Origin: Pseudorasbora parva
Taxonomy: Eukaryota; Chordata; Actinopteri; Cypriniformes; Gobionidae
Length of the DNA stretch: 64,000 bases
Direction of reading: 5' to 3'
NCBI RefSeq assembly: GCF_024679245.1
Contig: NC_090172.1
Coordinates: forward strand, 1,329,001 to 1,393,000
A program made the translations under genes and the position numbers. This document shows positions 1 to 11,000 of this stretch, piece by piece. The notes beneath the pieces were generated by a model that ran no database searches, was not told where the DNA came from, and was given only the letters and a program-made list of their open reading frames with translations. Positions within the stretch are counted from its first letter, which is position 1; each line of letters begins with the position of its first letter.

Positions 1-486
1 AGCTAAACTGGCATGCATTATTTAAAATTAGTTTTGTAGTTCAGGCAAAAACTTATGGCAGTGACTTCGGTTTTTGTGTAGAACTTTCTTTCTTTTTCCA
101 CAGCGCCGGATGTCATATGGTGACTGAGAAACACACGGAACACTTCACTAAATTATTTAATGGTTAAATGTGTTATTTTTCATGTTAACCAGGTTAATTT
201 TGATCAGAACAATGCACTGTGGCTTTAATTCATCGTGAGCAGCGCGTCAAAAATAGACCTGGCGCCGAAACGATCGCGGCACTGACGCTTCTGCTCTGCT
301 CCTGCTACGCGCCGCTGCACTGCCTCTACTGCTGGTGTGAATGCACTCATCTGTTAACATGAGCGCCGAAAAAAATACGCCCTGCTTACGCGTGCAGTGT
401 GAAGCCGGCGTAAGTTTTCCCTGTGTCCGTTACCTCTGTTAAATAATCCTTGTACTAACCACCTGTGTCCTCGGCTGTGTCTGACA
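1..486. other. Intron/flank, unrecognised repeat-like sequence
   Basis: No coding exon is recognised. The GC-rich part at about 240-420 looks like the end of a fish DNA transposon, but I cannot assign a family. No transmembrane-coding segment is found on the minus strand. Confidence 0.3.
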
Positions 487-1375
487 GTCTGCAGATATGC
501 TTGGTTTTAGAGATAAAGCCTTCATAAACAGCACATTAGTGTTCTCATTTAAGCATCTCTTTTTGACAGAGACAGATCTAGCTTCAATGGCAGCTGAGAT
601 TGATATGTCAAAGAAAATACAGAAATGATCAGACAGTGCCACATCCTTAATAACAATTGATGAAATGTGTAGACCCTTACTGATAAGTAAATCTAGAGTG
701 TGTCCATGATTGTGTGTGGGTTCATGTACATCCTGTGTCAAGAACAGTCATGAGCTCTTTTGTTGTACTGGATTTAGTATTGTCTATGTGAATGTTAAAA
801 TCTCCAGCAATAGCAAAACAGTCAAACTCTGAGGAAATTATTAATAACAGTTCTGTAAAGTCCCCAGTAAAGGCTGGAGAGTATTTCGGAGGCCTGTAAA
901 TAATGATAAGCAGGATGCGTGGAGCACCTTTTAACACAATACCCAGATATTCTAGAGACAAATATTCACCAAATGACATTTGCTTACATTGATAGAAATT
1001 TTTAAAAAGAGCAGCAACACCTCCACCTCTCCTAACTGCTCTGCAAACACTCATAAAAGTAAAGTTAGGAGGGGCTGCTTCATTGAGGACTGTTGCACTA
1101 CAGTTTTCTTCTAGCCACGTTTCATTTAAAAGCAAAAAATATAGGTTGCAAGTGGTTATTAGGTCGCTGACTAGAAATGATTTGTACTTAGGTGAACGGC
1201 TGTTTAAAAGCGCTAACATTAGTCGTAGTTTGACAAGTAGTTTGACAAGTAACAGGCAGCAGATTATATTGGTTTGCTAAAATAGGAATAACATGTCTGG
1301 TGAGGGGGGCTGTTGCTTTGGTGTTATCGGAAGTTGAAAATATGTTGTCCATTTTCCAGAAAGTCATCCTTGGGT
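487..1375 (-). mobile_element. L2-type LINE fragment (endonuclease region)
   Basis: This is closely similar to 17230-17900 plus 18750-19380 on the same strand. The minus-strand translation contains [13 protein letters not shown], the GDFN motif of the apurinic-type endonuclease, and [15 protein letters not shown] followed by DVALSDHF with the SDH motif. It is broken by frameshifts and by a deletion relative to the second copy (around 1200-1290). It lies just downstream of the last recognised cdh1 exon. Confidence 0.8.
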
Positions 1376-1861
1376 GTAGTAGGGCCCCCAAAATAGGGCC
1401 GAGACCCTTTTGGGGGTAGGGGCGTGTTTGTTTTGGTGATTTTGGTGACCACCTTTAAGGGGACCACCTTTTTCAAATGTATTCAAATGAACAGCCAACA
1501 ACATATGCAAATTTGAAAGTTTAATGTTCATAACATAATGAAAGGCTATTACTTTATAAGTAAATAAAGACTAAACTTATCAAAAGAGTAAAAAAGATGC
1601 ATTGTGATTTTGAATCTTGTAATAAATCAACAGAAAAGATTCTGAAATGTTTGAAAAACAGCACAAATGTGACGATCTGTTGTGAGATTAGTGCAAAAAA
1701 GTTTTTAAAATTTGGAGAAAAAAAAAACCCTTTAGATAATAACTACAGCAATAAGGTGACAGGTGTAACTAATTGCAAAAAATAAAAAAATAAGCAAATT
1801 TAAAAAATAAAATAACAAAATAACATTGTTCTCTACACAGCAGAAGTGGGCAAAGGGTTGA
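1376..1861. other. AT-rich intronic sequence, nothing recognised
   Basis: AT-rich sequence with runs of A and T. A short direct repeat of GACCACCTTT occurs at about 1447-1475. No exon or transposon is recognised. Confidence 0.3.
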
Positions 1862-1889
1862 TTCATCGCAGACAGAATGTAAGGTTTAC

Positions 1890-2035
1890 TGAGCAAGCAG
1901 CATTGTCTGCTTCTCCTTCACAGTCACACACAGTTGCTTGAATGGTGTTTTCCTGAGCCAGTCCTTGCTGATCAAGAACTCTCAGGATAACATTGTAGTC
2001 GCCCGCCTTCAATTTAGACTTCAGTTTTAGAAAGA
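1890..2035 (-). CDS. cdh1: cdh1 exon 13 (part): end of EC5
   Basis: The frame continues [20 protein letters not shown] and reaches [14 protein letters not shown], the conserved CDCEG membrane-proximal element. The acceptor must be the second AG of CCAGAG, because using the first gives an immediate in-frame TAG. A donor GTAAAC at 1889-1884 ends the exon at 146 nt in phase 0. Human exon 13, as I recall it, is 228 nt and includes the transmembrane segment. Without splicing here the frame stops nine codons later. The transmembrane part must therefore be in another exon to the left, or the exon end is wrong. Confidence 0.7.
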
Positions 2036-5000
2036 CTCTGGAAACTAAAATTGGAACATTATAATAATTACACATGTATACCAAGCCAGCCAGATATTTC
2101 AATGTGTAACTGAAAGAATGAGGTAACACTTTACAATAAGGTTCATAAATGTAAAATGTAAAAATAATGAACTGCACTTATGAAGCATTTATTTATCTTT
2201 GCTAATGTTAATTTAAACTTGTATTATTACTATATTAAAATCTTGTTAGTTAATGCACTGTGAACTAACATGAACAAACCATGAACGGCTGGATTTATAT
2301 TAACTTATGTTAACAAAGATGAACAAATACAATAACGTACTGCTCATGGTTATTTCATTTTAGTTAATATATTAAGTAATGTAAACTAATGAAACCTTAT
2401 AGTAAAGTGTTACCAAGAATGATATTAATTTCTCCTTAGAACATTAGTAATTGCTCACATGTTTCATTCATAGAGGTGGACCAATTTTTACTGGTTTCTC
2501 CTTGGGTGTCAACAGTAAAGGGACCAGCAAAAGGAGGTCCGTCTTTGTCCGTTATAGAGAGAAGCACTGGAGGCGAACCACGATTGCAAATGCTTATAGT
2601 CCTTTCATTGATGACGGGACCGTTGTCATTTACATCCTCCAAATTAATAACCAGGGTTCCTGTGCCAGTTGCTGGCGCTTCAGCTGCACACAAACACAGA
2701 CATTAGAAAAAGGCCATGCCAGCAAGAAGTCTACTCTTAAAAAAGAAACTGAAATTACCATCATTATCCTCCGCCAAAATGATAGCTGTGTATTTGCCAT
2801 CTTTCACAAGGTTAGATTCTCTATCCATGTCTTTCTTGACTTTGATAATTCCAGTGTCTGGAGTTACACTCACCCAGCTGGTAAGCTCATTGGCCACTTT
2901 ATACCTGGAAGGAACCAAATATATATTAGGTTAAAACTAGAAATGTTCAACAAGAACAACTTATTGTTGGTTTGACAAAGTCTTGCCTGGACCTTTAAAA
3001 CTATTTGAAATTCAAAGAATATACAGGCATGCTGTAGTTTGAATTCTGAGTAGAAGAGATTTGACATTGAAGCTGATAGACAGTTGCTAAGATAGTTCTT
3101 AGTGGTTACTAGTGAGGCTGAAAAATCACATCAAGCCTATGGGATTTTTGTTGTTCTACAATATCTGGAAATCTCTAGAGAAATTAGTCAGAATTGTTGA
3201 ATGCAATAATGACATTTTGATGGTTTGATTGTCTTGGAGAGGAAAAAAAATTCTTACGTTATCTTCTGTGCTTTTTCGATGTCTGGATCAGTGGCTGTAT
3301 AAGTAACCAGTTCAGTACCAATCGCTAAATCTTCAGGTTTGGTAATAACCTTCTCTTTTGGATTAAACTCTGGAGGCTCATTCACATCTAGAACATTCAC
3401 CGTGACTGTGGCAGTGGAAGTGGGCAGAGACCCGACAAATGGATCATCGTTCTCAACAATCACAGACAGAATGTGTTGCTTGGTCTTCTCAAGGTCCAAG
3501 GGCTAAATGTGGAAGAGAAAGTGTATTTTACTAAAGGCAAGGCAAGTTTATTTATATAGCACATTTCATACCCAATGGCAATTCAAAGTGCTTTACATAG
3601 AATGGAATTAAAATAGGGATAAAAAATGCATAAGAAAAAGCAATACAATGTAAAGAGAATTAAAAATAATAAAATGATGATAACCAAAGTAAAGAACAGG
3701 TAAAGTAAAACAGTTATAAAAAGAATGTAAAAAATGATGCATAGATAAGGTGCAATCAGTCGGACGTACAGTGGCTCAGAGCTCATTCAGTAAATGCACA
3801 GCTGAACAGATGTGTTTTGAGTCTGGATTTGAATGTGGCTACTGTTGGAGCACATCTGATCTGTTCAGGAAGCTGGTTCAGCTGTGGCTGGCATAATAGC
3901 TAAAAGCAGACTCTCCTTGCTTTGAGTGAACTCTTGGTATTTCTAACTGACTTGATCCTGCTGATCTGAGTGATCTGTTGGGTTTGTATTTAATCAGCAT
4001 ATCAGCGATGTATTGAGGTCCTAGCTCATTGAGAGATTTATAAACAAGTAGTAGTACTTTAAAATCGATCCTAAATGTAACTGAAGCCAGTGTAAAGACC
4101 TGAGGACTGGTGTGATATAGTCATATTTTCTGGTTCTGCTCAGAATCCTGGCAGCAGCATTCTGTATGAGCTGCAGCTGTCTAATGGTCTTTTTGGGAAA
4201 GCCGGTGAGAAGGCCATTACAATAGTCCACTCTACTGGTGATGAAAGCATGAACCAGTTTCTCTAAGTCTTGCCTGGAAACAAAGCATCTAATTCTTGCA
4301 ATATTTTTCAGATGATAGTATGCTGATTTAGTTGATTTAGTTGACTTGATTTTTTGTTATCAGGCCTTTAGCCTCAAGATATGCATTCACCTTGAGAATT
4401 TCATCTTTGTTTCAAAATGTAGTGATTTTAGTTTTGTCTTTGTTTAACTGAAGTAAGTTTAGGCACATCCAGTTGTTAACTTCATCAATGCATTTGCACA
4501 GGGAGTCAATGGGGCTGTAGTCATTAGGTGACAGTGCTAAGTAGAACTGGGTGTCGTCAGCATAGCTGTGGTAAGCAATATTGTTATTTTTCATTATTTG
4601 GCTCAGTGGCAGCATATACGGGTTAAACAGGAGTGGTGCTAGAATTGACCCTTGTGGGACTCCGCATGTCATGGATGTCCACTCAGACTTATGGTCACCT
4701 ATACTCACATAATAACTTCTCCCTTCTAAGTATGATCTGAACCATTTGAGGACCATCCCAGAAAGCCCAACCCAGTTTTCCAGCCTGTCAAGAAGTATGT
4801 TGTGGTCAACAGTGTCGAATGCAGCACTGAGGTCCAGTAGTACCAGAATTGATCTTTTGCCTGTATCAGTATTTAAGCGAATATCATTTATAATCTTTAT
4901 GAGCACTGTCTCTGTGCTGTGATGCGGTCAGAAACCAGATTGAAAATTGTCAAAGAATCCGTTTGAGTTGTTTTTTTGAGAATTTGTTTAGTTGATTGAA

Positions 5001-8000
5001 AACAATTTTTTCAATGATTTTGCCTATGAAGGGGAGATTTGAGATTGGTCTGTAGTTGCTCAGTATGGAGTTATCCAGATTTCTCTTTTTCAGAAGAGGC
5101 TTAACTATTGCAGTTTTAAGGGTGGTTGGAAAAGTCCCATAGAGAAGTGAGGAGTTCACCACTTCTAGGAGATCTGTTTCTAAACAGTTAAACACACTTT
5201 TGAACACTTCTGTCTATTCTTATTCTTTTAGATATTAGTGCTGCCTTTGATACCATCAAACACTCAGTATTACTGGAACGATTGGCTAGCATTGGTATAG
5301 CTGATAATGTACTACTTTGGTTAATTTCTTATTTAAGTGACAGAAAACGTCTCAGGTTACGTATGTAACCCTAGTTCCCTGAGGGAACGAGACGCTGCGT
5401 CGAAACGCTGTGAGAACGCCTCTGCGTTGATGCGTCGTGAAGCGCCTGTAGAACCATTCCATCGGAAAAAAGATCGATCGTCGGCGTGATGACGTCATCG
5501 ACCGGAAGCTATAAAGCGTCCGTGAAAACAAACAGGAACTTACTTCTGATAAAGCCTGAAGTAAGTGATCACGGACACGCCGGGAGTATGGCAAAGCGAC
5601 GCAGCGTCTCGTTCCCTCAGGGAACTAGGGTTACATACGTAACCTGAGACGTTCCCTTTCGGGGAACTCGAGCTGCGTCGAAACGCTGTGAGAACGCTTA
5701 TACCCACAACGCCATAGGACCAAGTGTCTCGTATGTGTGAAGCCGAAGCGCACACGGTTACGAGAGTACCTGTGCCCCAACAGTAGATGCCAGGTCTAGT
5801 TCGTAGAACCTGACGAAGGTTAAAGGAGACGACCATCCGGCCGCGTTTACAAATATCGTGGAGGGAAGCCCCCGTCAAAAGTGCTTTAGAAGCAGCCATA
5901 CCCCTGGTTGAATGCGCCCGGACAGCCAGTGGAGACTGCTGCCCGGCCGCCTCATAAGCAAGTGAGATGGCCTCGACCACCCACTTGCTCATCCTCTGCT
6001 TAGATACTGGGGCCCCTTCTTAGGGGGCCCGAAACAGACAAACAGCTGATCAGTTTTCCTCCACAGGGCAGCTCTGTGGACATAGTATCTAGTGCTCTAA
6101 CAGGGCACAGCAGATTAATCCTTTCTGGTCTGACGTCGTGAAAGGAGGAGGACAGAATGCTTGAAGAGTAATGGGGCCCCGTGGGCTCGTAGGAACCTTG
6201 GGGACATAACCCGGCCTGGGATGTAGAAATCCCCGGCGCAAACTCTAGACATGAGGGCCCTACAGACAGGGACTGAATATCTCTTATTCTTTTGAGAGAT
6301 GAAATAGCCAAAAGGAATATAGTCCTGAGGTGAGGAACTTATCCGACACCTCCTACAAGGGTTCAAATGGAGGCTCGGACAAGCCCCGCAAAACACAGGC
6401 TAAGTCCCATGCTGGGACCCTCGAGTGCATAACAGGCCTCAACCTTAAAGTGCCACGGAGGAAACGTGTAATCAGAGGGTGTCTTCCCAAGACACTCCAC
6501 CCAAAGGGACGTGGACGGCACCCAAGGCCGCCACATACGCCTTTATTGTGGAGGGGGTCAACCCTGCCGAGAACCTTGCCTGCAGAAACTCCAGCACTGT
6601 ACCAACCGGGCAGTTAACTGGGTCCCACTGGCGTTCTCTGCACCATGCTGAGAAAAGTTTCCCTTTCAGAGCGTACAGTTTCCTCGTGGACGGAGCTCTG
6701 GAGTGAAGGATGGTCTCTACGACCTCGGCCGAGAGACCTTCCTCTATGAGCCTAGCCCCCTCAGAGGCCAGGCGCACAGTTTCCACATCTCTGGGCGTGG
6801 GTGCAGGAATCTCCCGCCCGCCTGAGAGAGTAGATCCCTCCTGGTCGGAATCTCCATCGGAGAGCCTTCCAGGAAAGATATCAGGTCCGAAAACCATACT
6901 CGGGTCGGCCAGTACGGAGCCACTAGAAGTACCTGGGCCCCGTCCCGGCGTACCCTCTCCAGAACTCCTGGAAGCAAGACAATCGGGGGGAAGGCGTACA
7001 GAGGTGGCCTCGGCCACCCCTGTACCATGGCATCCAACCCCAGCGGGGCTGGATGGGTCAGAGAAACCACTGCGGGCAGTGAGAACTCTCCGCCGAAGCA
7101 AATAGCTCCCATATACCTTCCATAGGAGCTCCACCACTCCTGGGTGGAGTCTCCATTCCCCGGGCCTCGGCCCCTGCCTCGACAGGCTGTCTGCTTCCTG
7201 ATTCAGGACCCCCGGGATATATACTGCTCTGACTGACAGCAATTTCCCTTGGGCCCACAGGAGGATCCGATGTGCCAATTTGTCCAACGGACGGGACCTC
7301 AGACCCCCCTGGTGATTTATATAGACGACCACCGATGTGTTGTCTGCACATGGTGGCCCCTGAGGTCGGGCAGGAACTGTTTCAATGCAAGAAACACTGC
7401 GAGCATCTCTAGCCGATTTACGTGCCAGTGCCGCTGATGTTCCTGCCATAGACCCTGGGATGAGCGACCACTCATGGTCGCCCCCCCAGCCCGTGAGAGA
7501 GGCATCTGTCGTTAGCGTTACGCGACGAACATGAGCCCCTAACACAGGACCCTGAGATAGAAACCCCGGGTTTTCCCACATGACCAGAGCACGTAGGCAT
7601 CGCCGCGTGACTGTGATCGTGCGGAGCGGATTTCCCCTCGGGGAGAATCCCTTTGTTTTGAGCCACCACTGCAGTGGCCTCATGTACAGTAGGCCAAGAG
7701 GTATTACATTGGACGCTGCTGCCATGAGACCTAACAGTTTCTGGAACTGTTTCACAGTGACGGCCCGGCCTAGCTTCTGTTCTTTGGCTGCTGCCAGGAT
7801 CGATGCTATGCGTGTTGGCGATAATTGCGCCCGCATTATTACCGAGTCCCAGTTCACACCTAGAAAAGTGGTTCTCTAAGCCGGAGAAAGCACACTCTTC
7901 TTGGCGTTCAGCCTCAACCCCAACTTCGACATATGCGCGAGAACAGCATCTCGATGCTGAACCGCCATCTGCTCTGTATTCGCTAGAATCAGCCAGTCGT

Positions 8001-11000
8001 CGATATACCTCAGTATGCGGATGCCCTGCAGACGCAACGGCGCCAGTTCTGCATCCACACACTTGGTAAATGTGCGGGGTGACAGTGCTAGACCGAAAGG
8101 AAGCTAATGTCGGGCGTAAGCCCCATCCTTCTTCGGCACGATGAAGTAACGGCTGTAAAACCCAGACTCCCTGCTGGGAGTGGAAACCCTCTCTATAGCC
8201 CCTTTTTGCAGGAGTGTCTGTACTTCCTGTACCATTACCAGAGCCTGCTCCGGGCCCACCTCTGTAGGTAGGACACCGCTGCAGGACCCAATGAGATATA
8301 TTCGATTGACGTTTCCACTCGTCTAGAGAATTTACTAAGGGAACCAGCCTCTCGAGGCTGGCCTCTGGTGTACTTTGAGCAACAAGCACAGTGCCCTGAA
8401 GCGGCGGACCGGCAGGGAACGACTGACTTGACTGCTCGGGAGCCCCCCGAAGGGGGAGCGGACCACCCTCGAGTGGCCCACGGGGACCGCCTGCGCCCCG
8501 TCATTGCGGCGGGGTTGGCCGCGCGGCCCCCTGAGGGCGCTGCAGGACAACGGGTACCGTAGGCAGAGGTAAACACCGTTTCCCTTCGGAGGGGACTACC
8601 CTCATTGTCCTTTTGTTTCTCCTGCCCTCCGAGGAGGGGGCGGCCCACCCTCAGGTGGCCCGCGGAGACCGACTGCGCCCCGGCATTGCGGCGGGGTTGG
8701 CAGCGCGGCCCCCAAAGGGTGCCGCAGGGAAAACGGGTACCGTAGGCAGGGGTAAACACCGTTTCCCTACGGGGGGAACCACCCTCAGCGTCCTGGCGCT
8801 TCTAGCGTCAGGAACGCTTCGACGAGGCCTTCTTGGCGATCAGGACTGTCCTCAGATCAGCCCTGCCCCTCGAAGGCCTCGTCTGAGAGCGCCGCCCCTC
8901 GTCCCCGCGCTGAGGGGGAGTTCGGGTGGCGACGCTCTGTTTTTGTTTTGCCCTGTGCGAGGCGCTCGTACTCGGCGTGGGCTGCTTGATGTCAGCAGCA
9001 GCCCCAGGGACCTGGACCCTGAGAGGGAGAAACTGCTTGAGCGCCGCAGCTTGCTTTTTGGACTCCTGGAACCTCTCGGTGACAGTATGGACTGCGTCAC
9101 CGAAGAGGCCTCCAGGAGAAAGCGGCGCATCCAGCAGAAAAGCTTTCTCCCCCTCTTTGATGTCAGTGGGGTTCAACCATAAGTGCCTCTCCGTGGCCAC
9201 CAGGGCTGCCATAGAGCGGCCCACACATCTGGCCGTCTCCTTGGTGGCCCGGAGAGCTAAATCGGCAGAAGAACGAAGTTCCGTAATAATATCTCCCCCC
9301 ACTGCATCGCTACTGTCCAGATCCCTCAGCAGGTCAGCCTGGTATGCCTGCACGATTGCCATAGTGTGCAGGCATGCAGCCGCCTGACCCGCTGCCGAGT
9401 ACGCTTTGCCCACCAACGCCGACGTTGTTTTTAGAGGTCTGGTGGGCAAAGACGGGGCTTTAAGGGACGATGCCGAGGAAGGCGAGAGATGGCTCGCGAG
9501 CGTCTCTTCAACCTTTGGCATCGCCCCATACCCATACTGTTTCAGCCCAGCGATGTTACTATAGACCGAAGTCTGTGGGCTGAAAACGCGGTATGATGCC
9601 GGTCTCTTCCACGATCTTGCCACCTCAGTGTGCAAGTCGTGAAAGAACGGCAAGCCCCGCCGCTGAGGCTCTGAAGCGCGAGAAGGCAGGAATCTCTCGT
9701 CTAATTTACTTGCACGTTTACTTCCTGCCTCGTATCTCTCGGTTGGCCAGTCGATGTTAAGCCTGGCCACCGCTCGCGTCAGAACCTCAACGAGCTCCTC
9801 GCATGCAGGGGACTGAAGTGGCGAGTCTTCAGTCTCGATGCTTTCAACGTCCACCTCCTCAGAGCTGGACAGATGAAGCACCGGCGACTCTCTCGGGGGG
9901 GAAGAAACCGCCATGCGTGCTTCCATGCCCCGAGAAGAGCCGCTGGATGGTGCAGGTGAGGGCAGAGATAAGGCAGCGCCCGTCTCTAACCCCTCTGCAA
10001 CATCCAATTGTGATCCCCACGACTGCAGCCTCCGCTCCGCCTCGGCGGCAGCGGGACCAGAGCCGCGGGGAACACGAGCCGAGGCACCCTCCTCAAAGAG
10101 TGCCCGGCGGGAGCGCAGCGTTCTCAGTGGCATACGCTCACAGTGCTCGCAAGCAGCCCCCTCGAGGGCTTCCTGGGCATGCTGCGCTCTAAAGCAGGCT
10201 ACACAAAGAGAGTGTGTATCCCCACTCGTGATGTAACGTGGGCAGGGATGAACACAACTCTTAAAACTGCTTTCACTCGCCATAATTCTCTATCTATTTT
10301 ATTTTCTCTTTGTTTTGTTAATATATATGAAATATTTAACAAAAAGGGTGGAAAAACTCTTCAATAGACAGACAAAAACACCAAATAGACAGACAGGTTC
10401 ACACAGATCGCTTGCTGAAGGCTCAGAAGATAGTTCCTGTTTGTTTTCACGGACGTTTTATAGCTTCCGGTCGATGACGTCATCACGTCGCCGATCGATC
10501 TTTTTTCCGATGGAATGGTTCTACAGGCGCTTCACGACGCATTAACGCAGAGGCGTTCTCACAGCGTTTCGACGCAGCTCGAGTTCCCCGAAAGGGAACA
10601 GATTGTTCAGATTAAGAGGGCTCATTCAGAACCTGTCTCAGTCATTCATGGTGTTCCTCTGGGGTCAGTGTTGGGTCCGCTTTTATTTATTATTTATATT
10701 TTACCACTTGGTCACATTTTTTAAATCCTATGGTATTAACTTCCATTTTTATGCTTATGACACAAAGGTTTATGTCTCTACAAGGCCTGACGATTTCCAT
10801 CCCCCCTCTAATCTTAATAAATGCTTACAGGATGTGAACATCTGGATGACTAATAATTTTTTTTAAGTTAAATACCAACAAAACTGAGGCCCTTCTTGTT
10901 GGTACTAAATCTGTTCTATCCAAAGCCCAATCCTTCAATCTGGCTATTTATAACTGTCTGGTTAACTTCACCCAAGTGAAAAGCCTGGGGGTTATACTTG

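Larger units (their letters stand above)
5346..10599 (-). mobile_element. DIRS-like tyrosine-recombinase retrotransposon A
   Basis: A complete-length DIRS element of about 5.25 kb in minus orientation. From right to left it has a 5' terminal repeat, gag, reverse transcriptase, RNase H, a methyltransferase-like domain, tyrosine recombinase, an internal complementary region and a 3' terminal repeat. The ends carry inverted repeats of about 170 bp (5403-5540 against 10430-10560). It is inserted in a plus-strand LINE with no target duplication. AAC is present at both boundaries (5346-5348 and 10597-10599), and the LINE frame is restored when the element is removed. The pol region has a deletion and frameshifts, so it is non-autonomous. 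Confidence 0.92.

Noticed and set aside
1..1880. Transmembrane or cytoplasmic exon of cdh1
   Set aside because: No hydrophobic segment with splice sites or catenin-binding motif was found on the minus strand; most of the region is LINE or AT-rich.
6330..7105. Plus-strand frames over DIRS A
   Set aside because: They are antisense shadows of GC-rich recombinase and RNase H coding sequence and do not resemble any protein.
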